Below are positions 1-13,091 of a stretch of 64,000 bases of DNA, one piece after another. Below the pieces are notes generated by a model. The model did no database searches. It was not told the DNA's origin and worked only from the letters and a program-made list of their open reading frames with translations. Every line of letters starts with the position of its first letter. The first letter of the stretch is position 1. The position numbers and the translations under genes were made by a program. This DNA comes from Amaranthus tricolor (taxonomy: Eukaryota > Streptophyta > Magnoliopsida > Caryophyllales > Amaranthaceae), in the NCBI RefSeq assembly GCF_026212465.1, contig NC_080049.1:9572090-9636089 (forward strand). Direction: 5' to 3'.

Positions 1-3000
1 CTTCCCCTTATGAGAACAAAGAGGTTATTTACCATTGAAAAAAAAAAAAAGGGAACACATGATTTAATGAGTCATTTACTGTTGAACATTGATATCCGAA
101 ATTAATGAACAATAAACCAAAGAGAATGTTGCATCAACCATATAAAATTAAACTTCTAAAACTACTAATCCACGGAGAGGCTTTCCATCCACCAAATTGC
201 ACACTAAATGTAGCTTAAATTTACGACAACAAAGAATTATTAAAACGGCTTCTTTCAAAGAAATTGGCTCTCATAGCATTGATGTCAATGTAGAAGATAT
301 AGATGAGAGGAGAGGGAAAAGCAAGGAGTTAACCAAATTAATTTGAGTAACAAATGGAATTAACAACGAGATTGAAGAGGGAATCAACAAAAGGGAGGAT
401 GCATATCTTAAAGAAGGGTATAAAGTGACAAAAATCATTGAAATTGTTGGATTCAAAAACTCAAACCATACCAAGTATAGGGATAGGGCTTTTCTTCAGA
501 AGTTCAAGTTTGCTCATGTTTTCTAATCCGATGGAAAACAAAGAACCACGATCTCCTTTAGAGGGAGAGAAAAGAGATGAACAACAGAAAAGTAAAAGAA
601 AAAGGGGAGTGGAGGTGGAAGACAAAAAATGGACGCAAATAAAGGATGGCAAATAAGGAAAAAGTTGGGCAGAATTAAATACTAGAGATTTCATTCCTCT
701 ATCTCCTTCCTTTCCCTCTATTCAAATAAGGGAGGATCAAATGCACACATGTTCCTATCCCCTTGCCCTTTCCCGCCTATTTCATCTCTTGTTCCTAATC
801 CTTAATTAGTTTTCCTATTGCCCACACAATCCATCAGCACAAATTTTCTGAAAAAATCTCCAACTTCCTACATTAAATGTATATTAATGGAAGATTCTAA
901 GTTAAGTACAAATATTATGCAAATATATGATCATTGACCAATTGGTTTCACATAAATTTTTACAAATTTAGCAACAAAACATATCAACAACCTAAATAGT
1001 ACAATAAATATATAACGAGATACACAAAAAGATTTCCGGGAAACTTGGTGAACATACAGACTACTACTAATAATTCCATTCTTGTATTCTGTTTATTAAA
1101 TTGTAAATGTAAAAGGTTTATAATTTCATAATTACCAGTCTCAAAATGTTTCTACAGCTTAATCAAGCTGTGAAAAAGGTTGCATACAATTTGATATTTC
1201 CACATATAACCTCTAATGAGACAATAAAAATTTATTGTTGTTACCATCGTTCTAAAACATAGATAGTCTAAACAGAAAAGGTTTATGAATTAATTAGCAT
1301 AGAGAAGGAACCAAATAGAATTTTCTTCCACTTTTTTTTTTCCATCAATGTTAGTTCTCACACTTCTATTGAGTCTTGTGTGTTCAAACAGTATGATTAC
1401 CATATTTCATATAGCACTAGCCACACTTACTCCCTCTCTTTAAAAGCATTCACCTTTTGTTAATATAGGAAAGCAGCTTATAATGACATCAACCACTTAT
1501 GTGCACCACAACAAAAAAGACTTAAGGCAATTGAATATAAGGCTCATGTCCCCCAATATATAAAGCTCAAACAGTATGATTGCTGAATGAGCTAATTCCA
1601 TCATGTTCCCACAACAAAATATAGACTTCAGGATGTTATACTGATGTCTATTAGAGGTTTTGGCATGGTATATGCTAATTCCATCATGTTCCCCGAAAAC
1701 ACCAAATACCATGTAGGCATTATAATGTCGAAGTGACCAACTTCCATGCATTCCCAAACAAAAGAATAAATTCTCAAAGAAGCTTGAGCTGCTTGGCAAG
1801 GGAATTAAATATTTAAATTTCCAAAATAAAAAAAGGGATGTCACGTATATAAAATCCTAGTTTTATAAAGCGCGAGGCATACCGGGACACGAAATGTCCT
1901 TACGGCCTAGGCGTAAAACGTAATGTGACGGCTCAAGACATTCTTATTATGATAGCAACATGCTTGAAAACAATCATTCATTGCAGTATACTCAGCTTTG
2001 GCAAATAACTATTATAATAAAAGTTTGACGAATTCCCAAAGCTATATTCATCTTTTTAGCTTTCTTTTTGTATGGAAGCACCAATTCCTTAAACTTCATA
2101 TTCAAGTGAATTTGGGTTTTAAGTGAAATTCCTTTTCCAAGCAAACAAGCTTAAGTTAATTGTCCAACCCAAAGAGGAGGCACATGCATGCATTGAGGCA
2201 CGCTAAGGCGCACGCCTCTTTTGGTGGGATTTAACTCACATAGCTAGTGCATTTTTAGTTGAACCAAGGCGCACATGGCGCAAAACAAGACACACTTTTA
2301 AAACTAAGTGTAAAATCTAAGATACTATACTAGTTCATATTTATAGTTCCTCCATTAGTTTTTAATAGGTAAAATATTTACCCATGTTGTCATTAAATGA
2401 CTCTCAACCTTTTTGATAACAAAGAGGTCATTGTCAATTAACCTTTGACAACAAACTTCTTTTGCAACTTCACATTTATAAAAAGTGCACATAATTTAAT
2501 TTGTCATTAGCCGTAGCCCATTATAAGCTAAAGTCACATAACTACAAATTTTTGAGTCCAACAAGAATGGGCATCAATATCATAATCAAAAATATAAAAA
2601 TGATTTAATTATGTTCATCAGTTTTTCAAAATCACAACTATCTTTTAAAGAGTGAAAAAACAATGGGTACAAAATTGACCATGAAAAATCAGGTACATTC
2701 AATTGCGTAAGCAACAAATTCTCACAATCACAAAGCATCCATGTTCATAGAAATATTTCTTCAAATTCCGAAAATGGGAAACTTTATGCTAGTCTCACAA
2801 AAAAGGACAACAATTTACTTGTAATATTGTGTGAAATGCCAAAAGTCCTTATCATATCTTCATAACCTTCATAAATGATAAATTTACTTGTACTGTTGTG
2901 TGAAATGCCAAAAGTTCTATTATTTTATCTTAATTGTATATTTTATATCAAATGATGTGCCACTTTGAATAATTGTTCAAAGAGAAATACGATAATCATT

Positions 3001-3897
3001 ATAGTTGAATGATACAAAGGTAGGAACCTTTTCATACCTTTTTAAAGTGACGCATTATTTAGATCCATTTATTGGAAAGATTAGTGTTTAGCATCACCAC
3101 ATGTTCATTGGGATTCCCTTGGCACAATCTTGTCTAGTGTAAAAGTTAATTGGAGATCAGCAACTATTTTCCTCAATCTAGCTTGACTTTTGAATGCAAC
3201 TTTATTTACGATCAACTAGAGGGTGCTCTTTAAAGAAGTCAAACTAAAGCTTGAATTCAGGATGTACAATCTCAATTTGACACGTCATATATATTTGTTT
3301 TTGGCAAGCTAGAGTAATAATGAAGCTCTTGCAAGTTGAATTTCATTAAAACAAAGGTTGGAAATTAATCATACACCCAATGAATCAAAAAAGTAATATT
3401 CCAATAAAAATAACAACGATAAAAGAGCCTTGAATCCCTATAAACGGAGTTGACTATGATATCCAAAGGACACAACCATGCCATAGTGGAAAATTTGTTG
3501 GGGCTTAAGTGATTTTTATATAACATTAACTTGAAAATCTGTCTAATTCTAAGTTTTAGGTAGGAAACCATATGTAATCAGCTTAAATGTTGGAAGCTTA
3601 AGTGATACTACATAATATTTTGCAAGTGTGAATACCACAAATTTGAATGCCTGAGACAGATACTTTTATGAGAGAATATACGGTAGACTTTTTAGATTTA
3701 TCAACTTAGAAGTATTGATAATGTTGAACTATGAATGTATCAAAAGGGCACCAGAAACATGATTATAGGATACTTAATGATAAAGTTACAGCAAGTTTTA
3801 CACACACGACAATGCAATAGTAAATCTAGGCAAGCAACATGGCGCCAGAGTCAAGATATTATAGGTATACTATGCTTAGAGATCAAACTAATCCTAC
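1..3897. other. AT-rich non-coding block, probably a large SHH2 intron
   Basis: No convincing exon is seen here on either strand. The SHH2-like gene ends exon 4 at a clean donor at 3897 and its SAWADEE-domain exons are not found in this block, so most or all of it is inferred to be one intron of at least 3.9 kb running off the left edge. Visible oddities are purine-rich stretches at 290-410 and 540-650, pyrimidine-rich stretches at 690-790, and two GC-richer patches (1868-1935 and 2175-2290) with GGCGCA/GCGCC-like repeats. Short open frames here are low-complexity and not conserved-looking. Confidence 0.5.
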
Positions 3898-5359
3898 CTG
3901 ATGATACAGGTGTCTGCTGTGGAACAGGAGGTACACTCCTCACCTGAGCAACTCCACTTTGAGGATTTGGTGGCATATATGAATTTCCTGGAGACTTCAC
4001 CAATTTTGACCTAAGAGCATAACGCCTATTTTGGAACCAGTTCCAGACCTGCAATGGCAGCCAAAAAGAATAAATACAATTACATATTATTTTTAAAAAT
4101 CAAAATACATTGATCAAAAGAGAAAAATAGCTAAATATTCGATTCGATACCTGCTTCATGTGTATTGTGCTTTTTCCAGATCGTTCTGGTGAGTTGCTGC
4201 ACTCAAAAGAGCTAACAATTAGATAAATCAAAACAGGAATCAACAAAAAAACCTCATTTAATACACATAACAAACCTGAATTTTTCAGCAAGAGACAGAA
4301 GAAACTCCCTAGGTGGCACGCAACCAGCATGCTCTCGTATAATAGTTTCCATTTGTGCAACCTTACAAAAGCAAACACAACTCATATATATCAGTTCTAC
4401 TTCTCCTTCCCACAGCTCACAATAAATTAATGCAGCAATTGGTAGCCACCAGATAAAATTCGAGTATAATATTAAAACATTGTAAAATTAAATGTCCAGA
4501 AAACATCAGTAGCCACAACTTATTCTTTAAACATAATTTTTTGAGATATTGGACCAGTTGAAGATTAATCAATGTCATGTGAAAAAAGATTTGACCCAAT
4601 AGAGAAACAAAAACGGATTCGAGAAACGTTTACTTTAGAGTTTCGGAAACGTATGAAACCGAGGTGCAATTTTATAATAAAATGAGTAAAAAAGGTAAGA
4701 AAACAAAATGACTTAAAAGAAAAGGCTTATGGTATTATATATGGTTTTGGGCTGAAAGATGCATTTGGAGAATGTAGTTACGGAATTATCAGTCTAGATT
4801 TTCGGAAACAAAGGCTCCAAAACAGTTTCGGTGAGAAATTTCAGATTCTGGTTATCTGGTAATTATGATCCTAATACATCTTTGCCATTAACTAACAGTA
4901 TCCTCTCTATGGGCAAGGTACAAAATTCACAGGAAAGCTCAAAAGCATCTCCATTTTCAAATACTATAATTTTCAATCAGTGTATCATGATGAAACTCTA
5001 ATTTGCATCAACCTGGAAACCAACACACAAAATTAACAATTTGACTGTTCAGGAAACACATTCCATCAAATGACGAAGCAAACAAGACCCAAGAAAGGGG
5101 CGCAACAACTCAATCAAATTCACCCACAATCGAAACACAACAATTGGATAAATAACAAAAATGTAATCAACAGATAATACGAAATCAACATTTTCAAAGA
5201 TAAAGGAAAGAAATGATTGAAGAACTCTCGTAAACGATTAAAACCCACAAAATCAAATTCAATCAAATTCAATAAAATTTAGTAAAAAGGGAGGGAAAAG
5301 GTGACCTCAGCAGGGTAGAAGCGAAAAGAAGGGGCTCCATGGCTAGGATGTCGACCCAT
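3898..5359 (-). CDS. SHH2: SAWADEE homeodomain homolog 2-like protein, N-terminal exons (partial)
   Basis: SHH-family proteins are nuclear readers of histone H3 tails; SHH1 recruits Pol IV for RNA-directed DNA methylation and SHH2 is its paralogue. Four exons are seen: 5359-5306 (ATG, 18 codons, MGRHPSHGAPSFRF), 4361-4276, 4196-4151 and 4048-3898. All have GT-AG borders and the frame stays open through each junction (phases 0, 2, 0). Exons 2-4 encode a divergent homeodomain: a first helix around MEXIIREH, a middle helix SLAEKFS, the SPERSGKS loop typical of this family, then the recognition helix VWNWFQNRRYALRSK. After this comes a Pro/Gln/Ser-rich linker up to the donor at 3897. The SAWADEE domain must lie beyond the left edge. 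The MGR start and the WNWFQNRRYA helix favour SHH2 over SHH1. This gene is intact as far as it is visible; no frameshift is seen. Confidence 0.85.
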
Positions 5360-6036
5360 CACTAGCTGATTGAATGGAGAAAAGCTTACAATTCGAATAC
5401 AATTCCAATTATGAATGTTCACTGTTCACTTAGTTAAAGAATTAACTACCAGGGCACATACTCAACACTGCATAAACCCACACACTAACCACAATTCGTA
5501 ATTTCATGCTATGAATGAACCGAAAGCCGAAAGGTAAAAAGGTTATAATACTGTCGGGAGATTTGAAATTTATTGATACAAACCAGTAACATCATTCCAT
5601 TCTAAATAAAAATTGGATGATTTCCGATATTTTAGACTGTTTTTGTTATCGTTTAAAATCAAGATTTTCTGTTTTAGTCTATTTTACTAAAGAGTAGCTT
5701 AATTTTGTATTTTTCTTATCGTTAATTATAAAATCCTTTTTATATCTAATTTTGTATTGCATGATAATATGAGTTAGTCAAATTAATTAAGTAGTTTCTT
5801 TGAGATTAACCCGTTAGTTACGTAGTCTTACACTTCACAATTGATAACAATGAGAAAGAAATAAAAATATGAGAAAAAAGTTACAAGTTGAACAATACAA
5901 AGTAATTTAAATGAAAGAAATATAAAAGTGATGGAACCAAATGATGGAAGTAGGAAGTTGGTGTGACAATAATAAGACCCTGCCTTAAGAACATATTTGG
6001 TGATTTCTCCAATATGCACAAATGATCATCGCGTCA
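5360..6036. other. Upstream region of the SHH2-like gene
   Basis: Intergenic AT-rich sequence between the SHH2-like start codon and the left target-site duplication of the composite retroelement. It should hold the SHH2 promoter and 5' UTR. I see no unambiguous TATA element at a convincing distance and no other gene. Confidence 0.4.
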
Positions 6037-6041
6037 CTAAA

Positions 6042-6119
6042 TGTAGAAAATCATAATGCGGAATTCGGTTTGGGTTTTGTCTGGTAAATACTGGATTTGT
6101 ATTACTTTATCAATGAGAA
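6042..6119 (-). repeat. Truncated 3' LTR of the copia element
   Basis: Starts TGTAGAAAATCATAATGCG on the plus strand and aligns to 11988-12065 with only a handful of mismatches, ending at ATGAGA. There the sequence switches abruptly to gypsy reverse transcriptase. The flanking CTAAA matches the other end. Confidence 0.85.
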
Positions 6120-6890
6120 CGCAGTTTTAGAAATATCCTCCTCAGCTATCCTTAATTGATAATACCTACACCTCAAATAAATCATAGAAAACTCTTGAGT
6201 TCCTAACTTCTAACTAGTCGAAAATATATCCTAAACAAAGGGTAACTGTTCTTGATGATAATCTTGTTAATCTCCCTATAGTCAATACACAACCTCATTG
6301 TACCATCATTTTTATTAGCAAATAAAACAAGGGCTCCCCAAGATGACTCATTATGGCGAATAAAATTCTTTTTTTTTCCTAGTAACTCATTCACTACTTC
6401 TTTAATTTAGTTAACTCGACTAGGATAAAATGGTAGAGTCTTGAACATAGAGAAAACATCAGAAATCAGACCAATAAGGAAATCAACCACTCTCCTCGGG
6501 GGTAAACCAGGTAAATCCTTAAGATAAACATTAGGGTATTCACAAACGATCGGGGTTTCATCGAGACTCAATTTGGTTTTCTCCTTACTACTAGAAATAA
6601 AACACATGCATGTATCCCTCATCTCTATGCTTACTCATCTCAATGGCTTGAACGACATAAATGGTTTGAACAGGGGACACTTATTTGTTCATAATCAAGC
6701 ACTCTCCTCCTTGAGTTTTAACCCAAACAATCTTTTCCTTTAAAAAAATCTCCACATGATGACGTCTCTTCAAATCCATATCCAAAATAATATCATAAGT
6801 GCTCAATTCAAACACTATCAAGTTGACAATAGATGATGATCTAAAATCTTAAGAGAGAAGTAGGAGAGATACGGTCACATAGGAATTGTG
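6120..6890 (-). pseudogene. Ty3/gypsy polyprotein remnant (protease end to reverse transcriptase)
   Basis: Read on the minus strand from 6890 leftward, the fragment shows the end of a retropepsin domain (NLIVFELSTYDIIL followed by a degraded DMDL), then the CEYPNVYLKDLPGLPP linker, the first RT block ([27 protein letters not shown]) and QLRIAEEDISKTAF. These blocks are in canonical Ty3/gypsy order. Several stops and frame changes interrupt it, including just after the PFYPSRVN stretch near 6410. The RT catalytic YxDD block, RNase H and integrase are absent, lost in the deletion at about 6119. Neither gag nor an intact protease is present to the right. Non-functional. Confidence 0.85.
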
Positions 6891-7322
6891 AATCGTTAGG
6901 TGAACAAATAAATCTGAGGATTGAATTTCTGAGGTTTGAAAGACATAGGATTTGTGAAGAAAAGAGGTAGAGATAAAAGATAGATCGACTTTAAAATCAA
7001 AAAGAATATGAATGGAAAAATTTTCTACGAGAAAATTATCAAAAATAACTTTACCTTACACTTCATTCACATTAACCGTTATTCCAACTCTTAAATCCTA
7101 GACTCCTGAGTGAGGGACTATTATAATCTTTCGTCATCTCAAATGAAATTTAAACATGTGATCAATATCACATTAATATAATTATAACAAATAATTGAAA
7201 AAAAAGTTATTTGGAAAAAAAAACTCATTTGAAAAAAAAAATCTTTTTTTTTTTTTGAAAATGTCGGCTATCAGAACAATTTTTTTACATAGAACCGAAG
7301 TTTCGGAATTTGAGTAACTTTA
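6891..7322 (-). other. Decayed gypsy leader/gag region
   Basis: Sequence between the gypsy protease remnant and its primer-binding site. It is far too short for an intact gag, so a gag deletion is inferred. It contains poly-A/poly-T runs near 7195-7255 and no recognisable protein motif. Confidence 0.5.
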
Positions 7323-7334
7323 GCTCTGATACCA
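7323..7334 (-). other. Gypsy primer-binding site (initiator tRNA-Met type)
   Basis: The minus strand reads TGGTATCAGAGC, the standard plant retrotransposon primer-binding site complementary to tRNA-iMet. It lies 2 bp from the LTR end at 7337, fixing the element's orientation and the LTR boundary. Confidence 0.9.
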
Positions 7335-7336
7335 CG

Positions 7337-10300
7337 TGTAGCAGGAGCGAAAATCGCGATACATAATTAACATATAATAATAATATTTAATACAAAAATA
7401 TTGCGGAAGTTTCAAAATGCCGAACTGTTAAAACCTTTAAATCATAAAAATTGAAACTATTTAAAACAAAAGTAAAATATTACATCTGATAAGAAATATT
7501 GTTTGCTCAAAATGAAAAAAAATACATCATCATCAAGTCATCAATAAAGAAAAAAAAATAGCTAAGTTCTCGATAAATAGTAATTGATGCCACCTGGATC
7601 GGAACCTGAAATAAATCCTGCAAAATGCTACCATCCATTATATGGATGACAACCAATTGAATTAGTCAGCGCTTAATGTCGAGCATAACTTCCTATCCAG
7701 CTCAAAATACGGAAGTTATACGCTACATTTACAAAATAATAATTCAAGTATGAACTTATAATTAATTGACACCACCGTATACTTTTACCATATTCTTTTT
7801 TGTTACATACTTTTAAGTCATTAAAATACCATTCTCGATCCTGACAGAAGTACGTTACTGCCACTTATACAATTCGGTAATCTTAACACTTAAGTAAGTT
7901 CATTTGGTTAATACTCATAACCGTACCATGCATCATAGCATCAACACTAATCAAGTTTATCACTGATCAACAAACATATCAATATGACACCTGATATATG
8001 TAAGAGTTTGGTTAGGTGAGAACTGTAGTCCTAAACCCTAACTATGGTGGGAGTCGTCACCCCTCCAATACAATTTATGCTCGAGCTTTACAGGATAGGT
8101 AGCTAACCTCCTGTCTTACACCGCATTTTACGTGCCGGCGAACACGGGCGCCGGGATTTTACATGCCGGTCTATGGACATTACCTTGCTATCAAGGTCAT
8201 TTAGTCAATATTCATTCACACAAGTACATCACATTTTTATTATTACAATTTGACTTTGACTTTGACTTTAATCAACTTAGGTGATAACCTCTTTTATTTA
8301 ATAAAATTCATAATCATAACGTAAAATTAACCTTTATGTCTTTATACATTCATTATTAAAATTTTACACATTAAATTTTATTTATGACTTTATTTTTAAT
8401 AGTTCGCTAAATTCACACTAATAACTTAATATTCTATCAATAGTCTCCAAATTAATATTTTTCACAAGTAGCTACTAAAATCTATTTCTCTTTAAATAAG
8501 TTCCCAAAATCAACATTTCCAACTTTACAATAAATAAAAATTTATTCTCTTCAAAAAAAATCAAATATTCTAATTAAAATTCAAGTTAAAATTGCATTAT
8601 TTGGATAAGTTTTCAAAATTCTACAAGTTCACCAAAAATCAATATTTCAAGTTTAGAAAAATAAATAAACTTATTAGGTTTGTATAAATCAACATTCTAG
8701 TTATAAAACAAATAAAACTTATAATTTCACAAAAATCAATATTTCTAGTTTTAAAACAAGTCAAACTTATAATTTTCACAAAAGTCAATATTTCTAATTA
8801 AAAAACAAGTAAAACTTGTAATTTCACAAAATCAATATTTCACACATAGTTTGAGTGACAAATATACTAAAAATACTTTTACATCATTTTACATAAATTC
8901 TGGTCAAATAGTTAGCAAATAAATTATTTTGTACTAAATAGTGATTAAAAGTTACTTTTATTATGAAATCTCATATATTCAAGAAAAACACTTCAGCATT
9001 CAATAACTTATAAAAATTTCTCAAAAATATCTTTTTAAATTGTTATTTTATTATTATCACAAAAATAGTTGTAATAATATAAAATAGTAAATCAAACTCT
9101 CTGTTTTTTTATATAATAGTGGTTGAATGGCCTATGAGTGTTTTGGCCCTTTTCAAATAAAAAGAACGACTTAATTTTATTTATCATACTAAATCCTAGA
9201 TTTAAATAATTAACATAACCACTTACAAAAATAAAAACTTTACGCAATAACTTAGAAATTTACTATAACTTTAAGGATAAACTTAAATCTAAAAATAAAG
9301 TATAATAACAATGTTCTTAATATAACCGTACTTAATAAAAAATAATAAAAAATAAGTTCATAAAATAACGTACTACCTTATAAACTAATTTGAAGGCTAA
9401 CATAAACATATTAATAAATTTTTAACATAAAAATTCTTAAATATAATAACATTCCTAATGTAACACATAACTCATAAACATACTAGCACTAGTTTATAAC
9501 ATGAATCATACTTAATATCAGTAGAATATAATTTTGTACCCAACTTCCTAAACTTGTTCAAAGATTATTAAATTAACATACTAAAAAATACTTTTAGCAT
9601 ACACATACTTAATATAATTTTGATCATAATTTCATTAAACCAACTTCCTACTAAAACATATTAGCATATTTCATACTTTGCATATTATAAAGTAAATATA
9701 ATATAAAATTCCACAAAAAAAGTAGGGTAAGAAGTTATACCAGACTAACACCAAAGATTAGTACTAAGTACTAATTAGGAAAATAATAAGAAATACCAAG
9801 GATTAGTACTACTAATTAGGAAAATAATTAGAAATAAGACCCTCCAAGATAGATAATAATGCTCCAAAGATAATTAATCCAAACTCCCAAATTAATGGTG
9901 ATCTTCTAAACTCCCAAAATAAATAAATCCAAACTCCAAAAATAATGATACATTAAGTACCTAAAGTAATAACCCAATAATGTTCTAAAATGATGATGAT
10001 ATAAGCTAAATGAAGAGTTTTCTAAGCTCCATCTTCTTGAATTTCTTCAACTAATGAAGTGAAAATGTAAGAAAGAATGTTAGAAAGATTTGATGATGGT
10101 GGTGTAAGTGATCTCATGGCTAAAGGATATTTATAATGAGTTTGGACAACTTTGTAGTTCATTAGATTGTATGAAAAAGAGTGTTAGAAGTATAGAAGAA
10201 GGTTAACATGTGTAAGAATTGGAGTTGTAAGTGAATGTGTAAGAGTTTGGAGTGTAGAAAAAAGTTAGCTTGTGTAAGGAAATGGTGATAGCTTGTGTAA

Positions 10301-10844
10301 GAAAATGGTGATAGCTTGTGTAAGTGATGAACATCATGGGTTACTATAGAAAGGATTTTGGTTCATCAAATTTTTGTTCTAGCATGTACAAGTGAATATA
10401 CTTTAAAATAATGGGTAAATTTGATCATGAAAATATGTAGTTTACTTAGAAAATTTTGCTTAAACTATACTTAAAGTTAATAATTAAAATACAACTCATT
10501 TTTATGTATAAAATAATTAAATCAAAGTTATAAGGTTAAAATAATAAGTAGTAATGTTAGTTTAAGGAGGAAAGTTAAAACGTAACGGTTTATAAAACCG
10601 TAAATATAATAATAAAAATTTACATTTCGTACTATAAAATAATAAAATAATATTTTAGTGCTTATAAAAAGATTTTAAACAAAATAATATTTTAAAATTT
10701 AATATTTGAAAGAAATTACAAAATCGAAAAAGGTTTAGAAATTAAAGATGGATTGAAATAGATAACCAAAGGATTAGAAATTTGAATTGAAAATTCGGAT
10801 TAATTAATCGGAAGATTAAGAATTTTGAGTCTGTTATACCTACA
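7337..10844 (-). repeat. Long (~3.5 kb) 5' LTR of the nested gypsy element
   Basis: Minus-strand LTR running from TGTAGGTATAAC (right end, 10844) to GCTCCTGCTACA (left end, 7337), with short inverted termini TGTAG/CTACA. The left border is next to the primer-binding site; the right border abuts copia polyprotein sequence. It has no coding potential. A TTATAAATATCC motif on the minus strand near 10122-10135, about 700 bp into the LTR, is a plausible TATA box. LTRs of this length are known from Tekay/Del chromoviruses and some other gypsy lineages; the lineage is inferred only. The other LTR is missing, so its age cannot be estimated here. Confidence 0.75.
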
Positions 10845-10960
10845 CTCCCTCTCAAGTTAGGTCTCGGGATCACCTAAACCTATCTTGCACAATATTATTC
10901 AATGCTTTTGATCCAACTTCCTATAACAGAAAATCTGCTAGTTGATGATCTCTTCGGCGA
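10845..10960 (-). pseudogene. Copia polyprotein C-terminal stub (RNase H end)
   Basis: On the minus strand the DHQLADF block, then a frame-broken stretch ending in GDPET, matches the end of copia RNase H (the DQLADxFTK block and the last residues before the stop). A GAGAGGGAG purine run follows directly, resembling the polypurine tract that precedes a copia 3' LTR. The gypsy LTR starts immediately after it, so the gypsy element landed at or next to the start of the copia 3' LTR. Confidence 0.7.
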
Positions 10961-11880
10961 ATTTGTCATAATTGATTTTCAATTTTTTGAGTTTAGATAA
11001 AAGGTCATGAAATTGATTGGGTTGGTTTAATTTTTGTTTTGGATCAACAATTTAGATTTGGGGTTTTTGGATTAATTGGGATTCAAAGATAAAATTGGGT
11101 TGATTTTGTTAAAGGGTAAATGGGTAGAAGATATGGGTTTGTGGGTTAGTTTGCGGGTTAATAGGTTGGGGGTTTGCAATATAGGTAATTTTAGGTTAGA
11201 CAAGGGTAACAAATGAGTAGCCTCTATATAAAACTCATTTTTTAGAAATATGCTCTTAATTTTCATTTCTGGTCTTTCTTTCTCTACTGATTTTTGGGAT
11301 TCTGAGTTTGTGGGTACAGGGATTTAGTTATCCTTGCATACTTCTTCCTTTGGAGAACCTTTCTCTAGGTGTTTTTCCGATTGGAGTTAGGGTGTTTTTG
11401 CTTCTAATTCATTTGTCCCTTCTTCTTTTGAAATTTGTTTTTTGTCTTTTTCTTTACTCTCCCTCTCGCAATTAAAATGCATACTCATTTCTTCTACATT
11501 ACTCCCCCTTGCGACCTCACGCTCGATGGGCAGTATTAGTGAATGAAATAATGAGGTCGATAATGTCGGAGTTAGTACATGTGAGAATCTATGACATAAC
11601 CCTGCTATCATATTGTTTCCATTGTTGAGTTATGGTCGTCGGGGGAATGACGGTGATATGATTGAGCATCCCCCGATCGCCAAGTTCTATTTTCATTTCT
11701 TGACACCACTTGGTGTAATTTTTTCCATTTAAATTTTCGAATACTTTTCGTTTTTATTGATTTTTGGGTTTGTATCCATTTTTTGGTTTCTTTGTTGGAA
11801 AAGGAGGATAATCTGCTCCACCTCTGCCAATGAAAACATTATGTTTCCCATCTGATTTTTTTGATTGGCTTCGTTTGATT
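10961..11880 (-). pseudogene. Decayed copia gag region
   Basis: On the minus strand, LNGKNYTKWCQEMKIELGDRG-like blocks (near 11735-11660) followed by LNHIT and QQWKQYDSRVMS match the N-terminal gag domain of plant copia elements (DUF4219/UBN2 type). Stops after VMS and further along, plus frame changes, show decay. Protease, integrase and RT are missing between this gag and the RNase H stub, so either a large internal deletion occurred or the element was non-autonomous before the gypsy insertion. Confidence 0.75.
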
Positions 11881-11975
11881 GGTTTGTTTTGATTTGTTTT
11901 TTGTTTGGATCGATTTTGGTCGATTACGATCAATGATAAAATAGCGATAGTTTTTCCGTCCAGGAAAACCTTACG

Positions 11976-11987
11976 GCGCTGATACCA
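11976..11987 (-). other. Copia primer-binding site
   Basis: The minus strand reads TGGTATCAGCGC, directly adjacent to the LTR end at 11988. It is a tRNA-Met-type primer site differing by one base from the gypsy one in this window. Confidence 0.85.
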
Positions 11988-12242
11988 TGTAGAAAATCAT
12001 AATGCGCAATTCAGTTTGGGTTTAGTCTGGTGAATACTGGATTTGTATTACTTTATCAATGAGAGGAACACCTTTTATACATGATTAAGACCAAAATAAG
12101 AAAACAAAATATTAATCTAAATCTAAATAATAGGAAACAAAATAAACTAAATATCCTAAATATTAAAAAAAGATTTTAACTTGCTAAAACATAATATTCT
12201 GAAATAATATCTTTATTTTATTCTACTTCCTATTTTCCAACA
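11988..12242 (-). repeat. 5' LTR of the copia element
   Basis: 255 bp with TG...CA ends (plus strand TGTAGAAAA...TTTTCCAACA). The left border touches the primer-binding site and the right border the CTAAA target duplication. Confidence 0.9.
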
Positions 12243-12363
12243 CTAAACGTTAGTACACCATCCAACCTATAGGCATTTATATGAGTAGGATGGGAATGAT
12301 CAAACAATAGCAAAGTCAAGAATAGAATTGATTTTATGAAAGCAAGAAAATATATGAGAGAAA

Positions 12364-13082
<719 letters not shown>

Positions 13083-13091
13083 TAAATTTTA

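Larger units (their letters stand above)
6042..12242 (-). mobile_element. Ty1/copia LTR retrotransposon with a nested, partly deleted Ty3/gypsy element
   Basis: The outer boundaries are defined by a 5-bp target duplication CTAAA at 6037-6041 and 12243-12247, and by TG...CA ends. The right end is a 255-bp 5' LTR. The left end keeps only about 78 bp of the 3' LTR, matching the right LTR closely over that length. Internally, from right to left, are a primer-binding site, a decayed copia gag, a short copia RNase H end, a ~3.5 kb gypsy LTR, the gypsy primer-binding site, and gypsy protease/RT remnants abutting the copia LTR stub. Inferred order of events: copia insertion, gypsy insertion in the same orientation near the copia polyprotein end, then one deletion that removed the gypsy 3' half and 3' LTR plus most of the copia 3' LTR. 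Confidence 0.85.

Noticed and set aside
271..694. Three overlapping 67-77 codon frames at the left end
   Set aside because: They lie on both strands of a purine/pyrimidine-biased stretch and show no recognisable motif.
1868..2290. GC-rich GGCGCA patches considered as a tRNA or SINE
   Set aside because: No cloverleaf or A/B box could be traced.
7320..7340. tRNA-like match TGGTATCAGAGC considered as part of a tRNA gene
   Set aside because: It is a 12-base primer-binding site next to an LTR end; there is no tRNA body.
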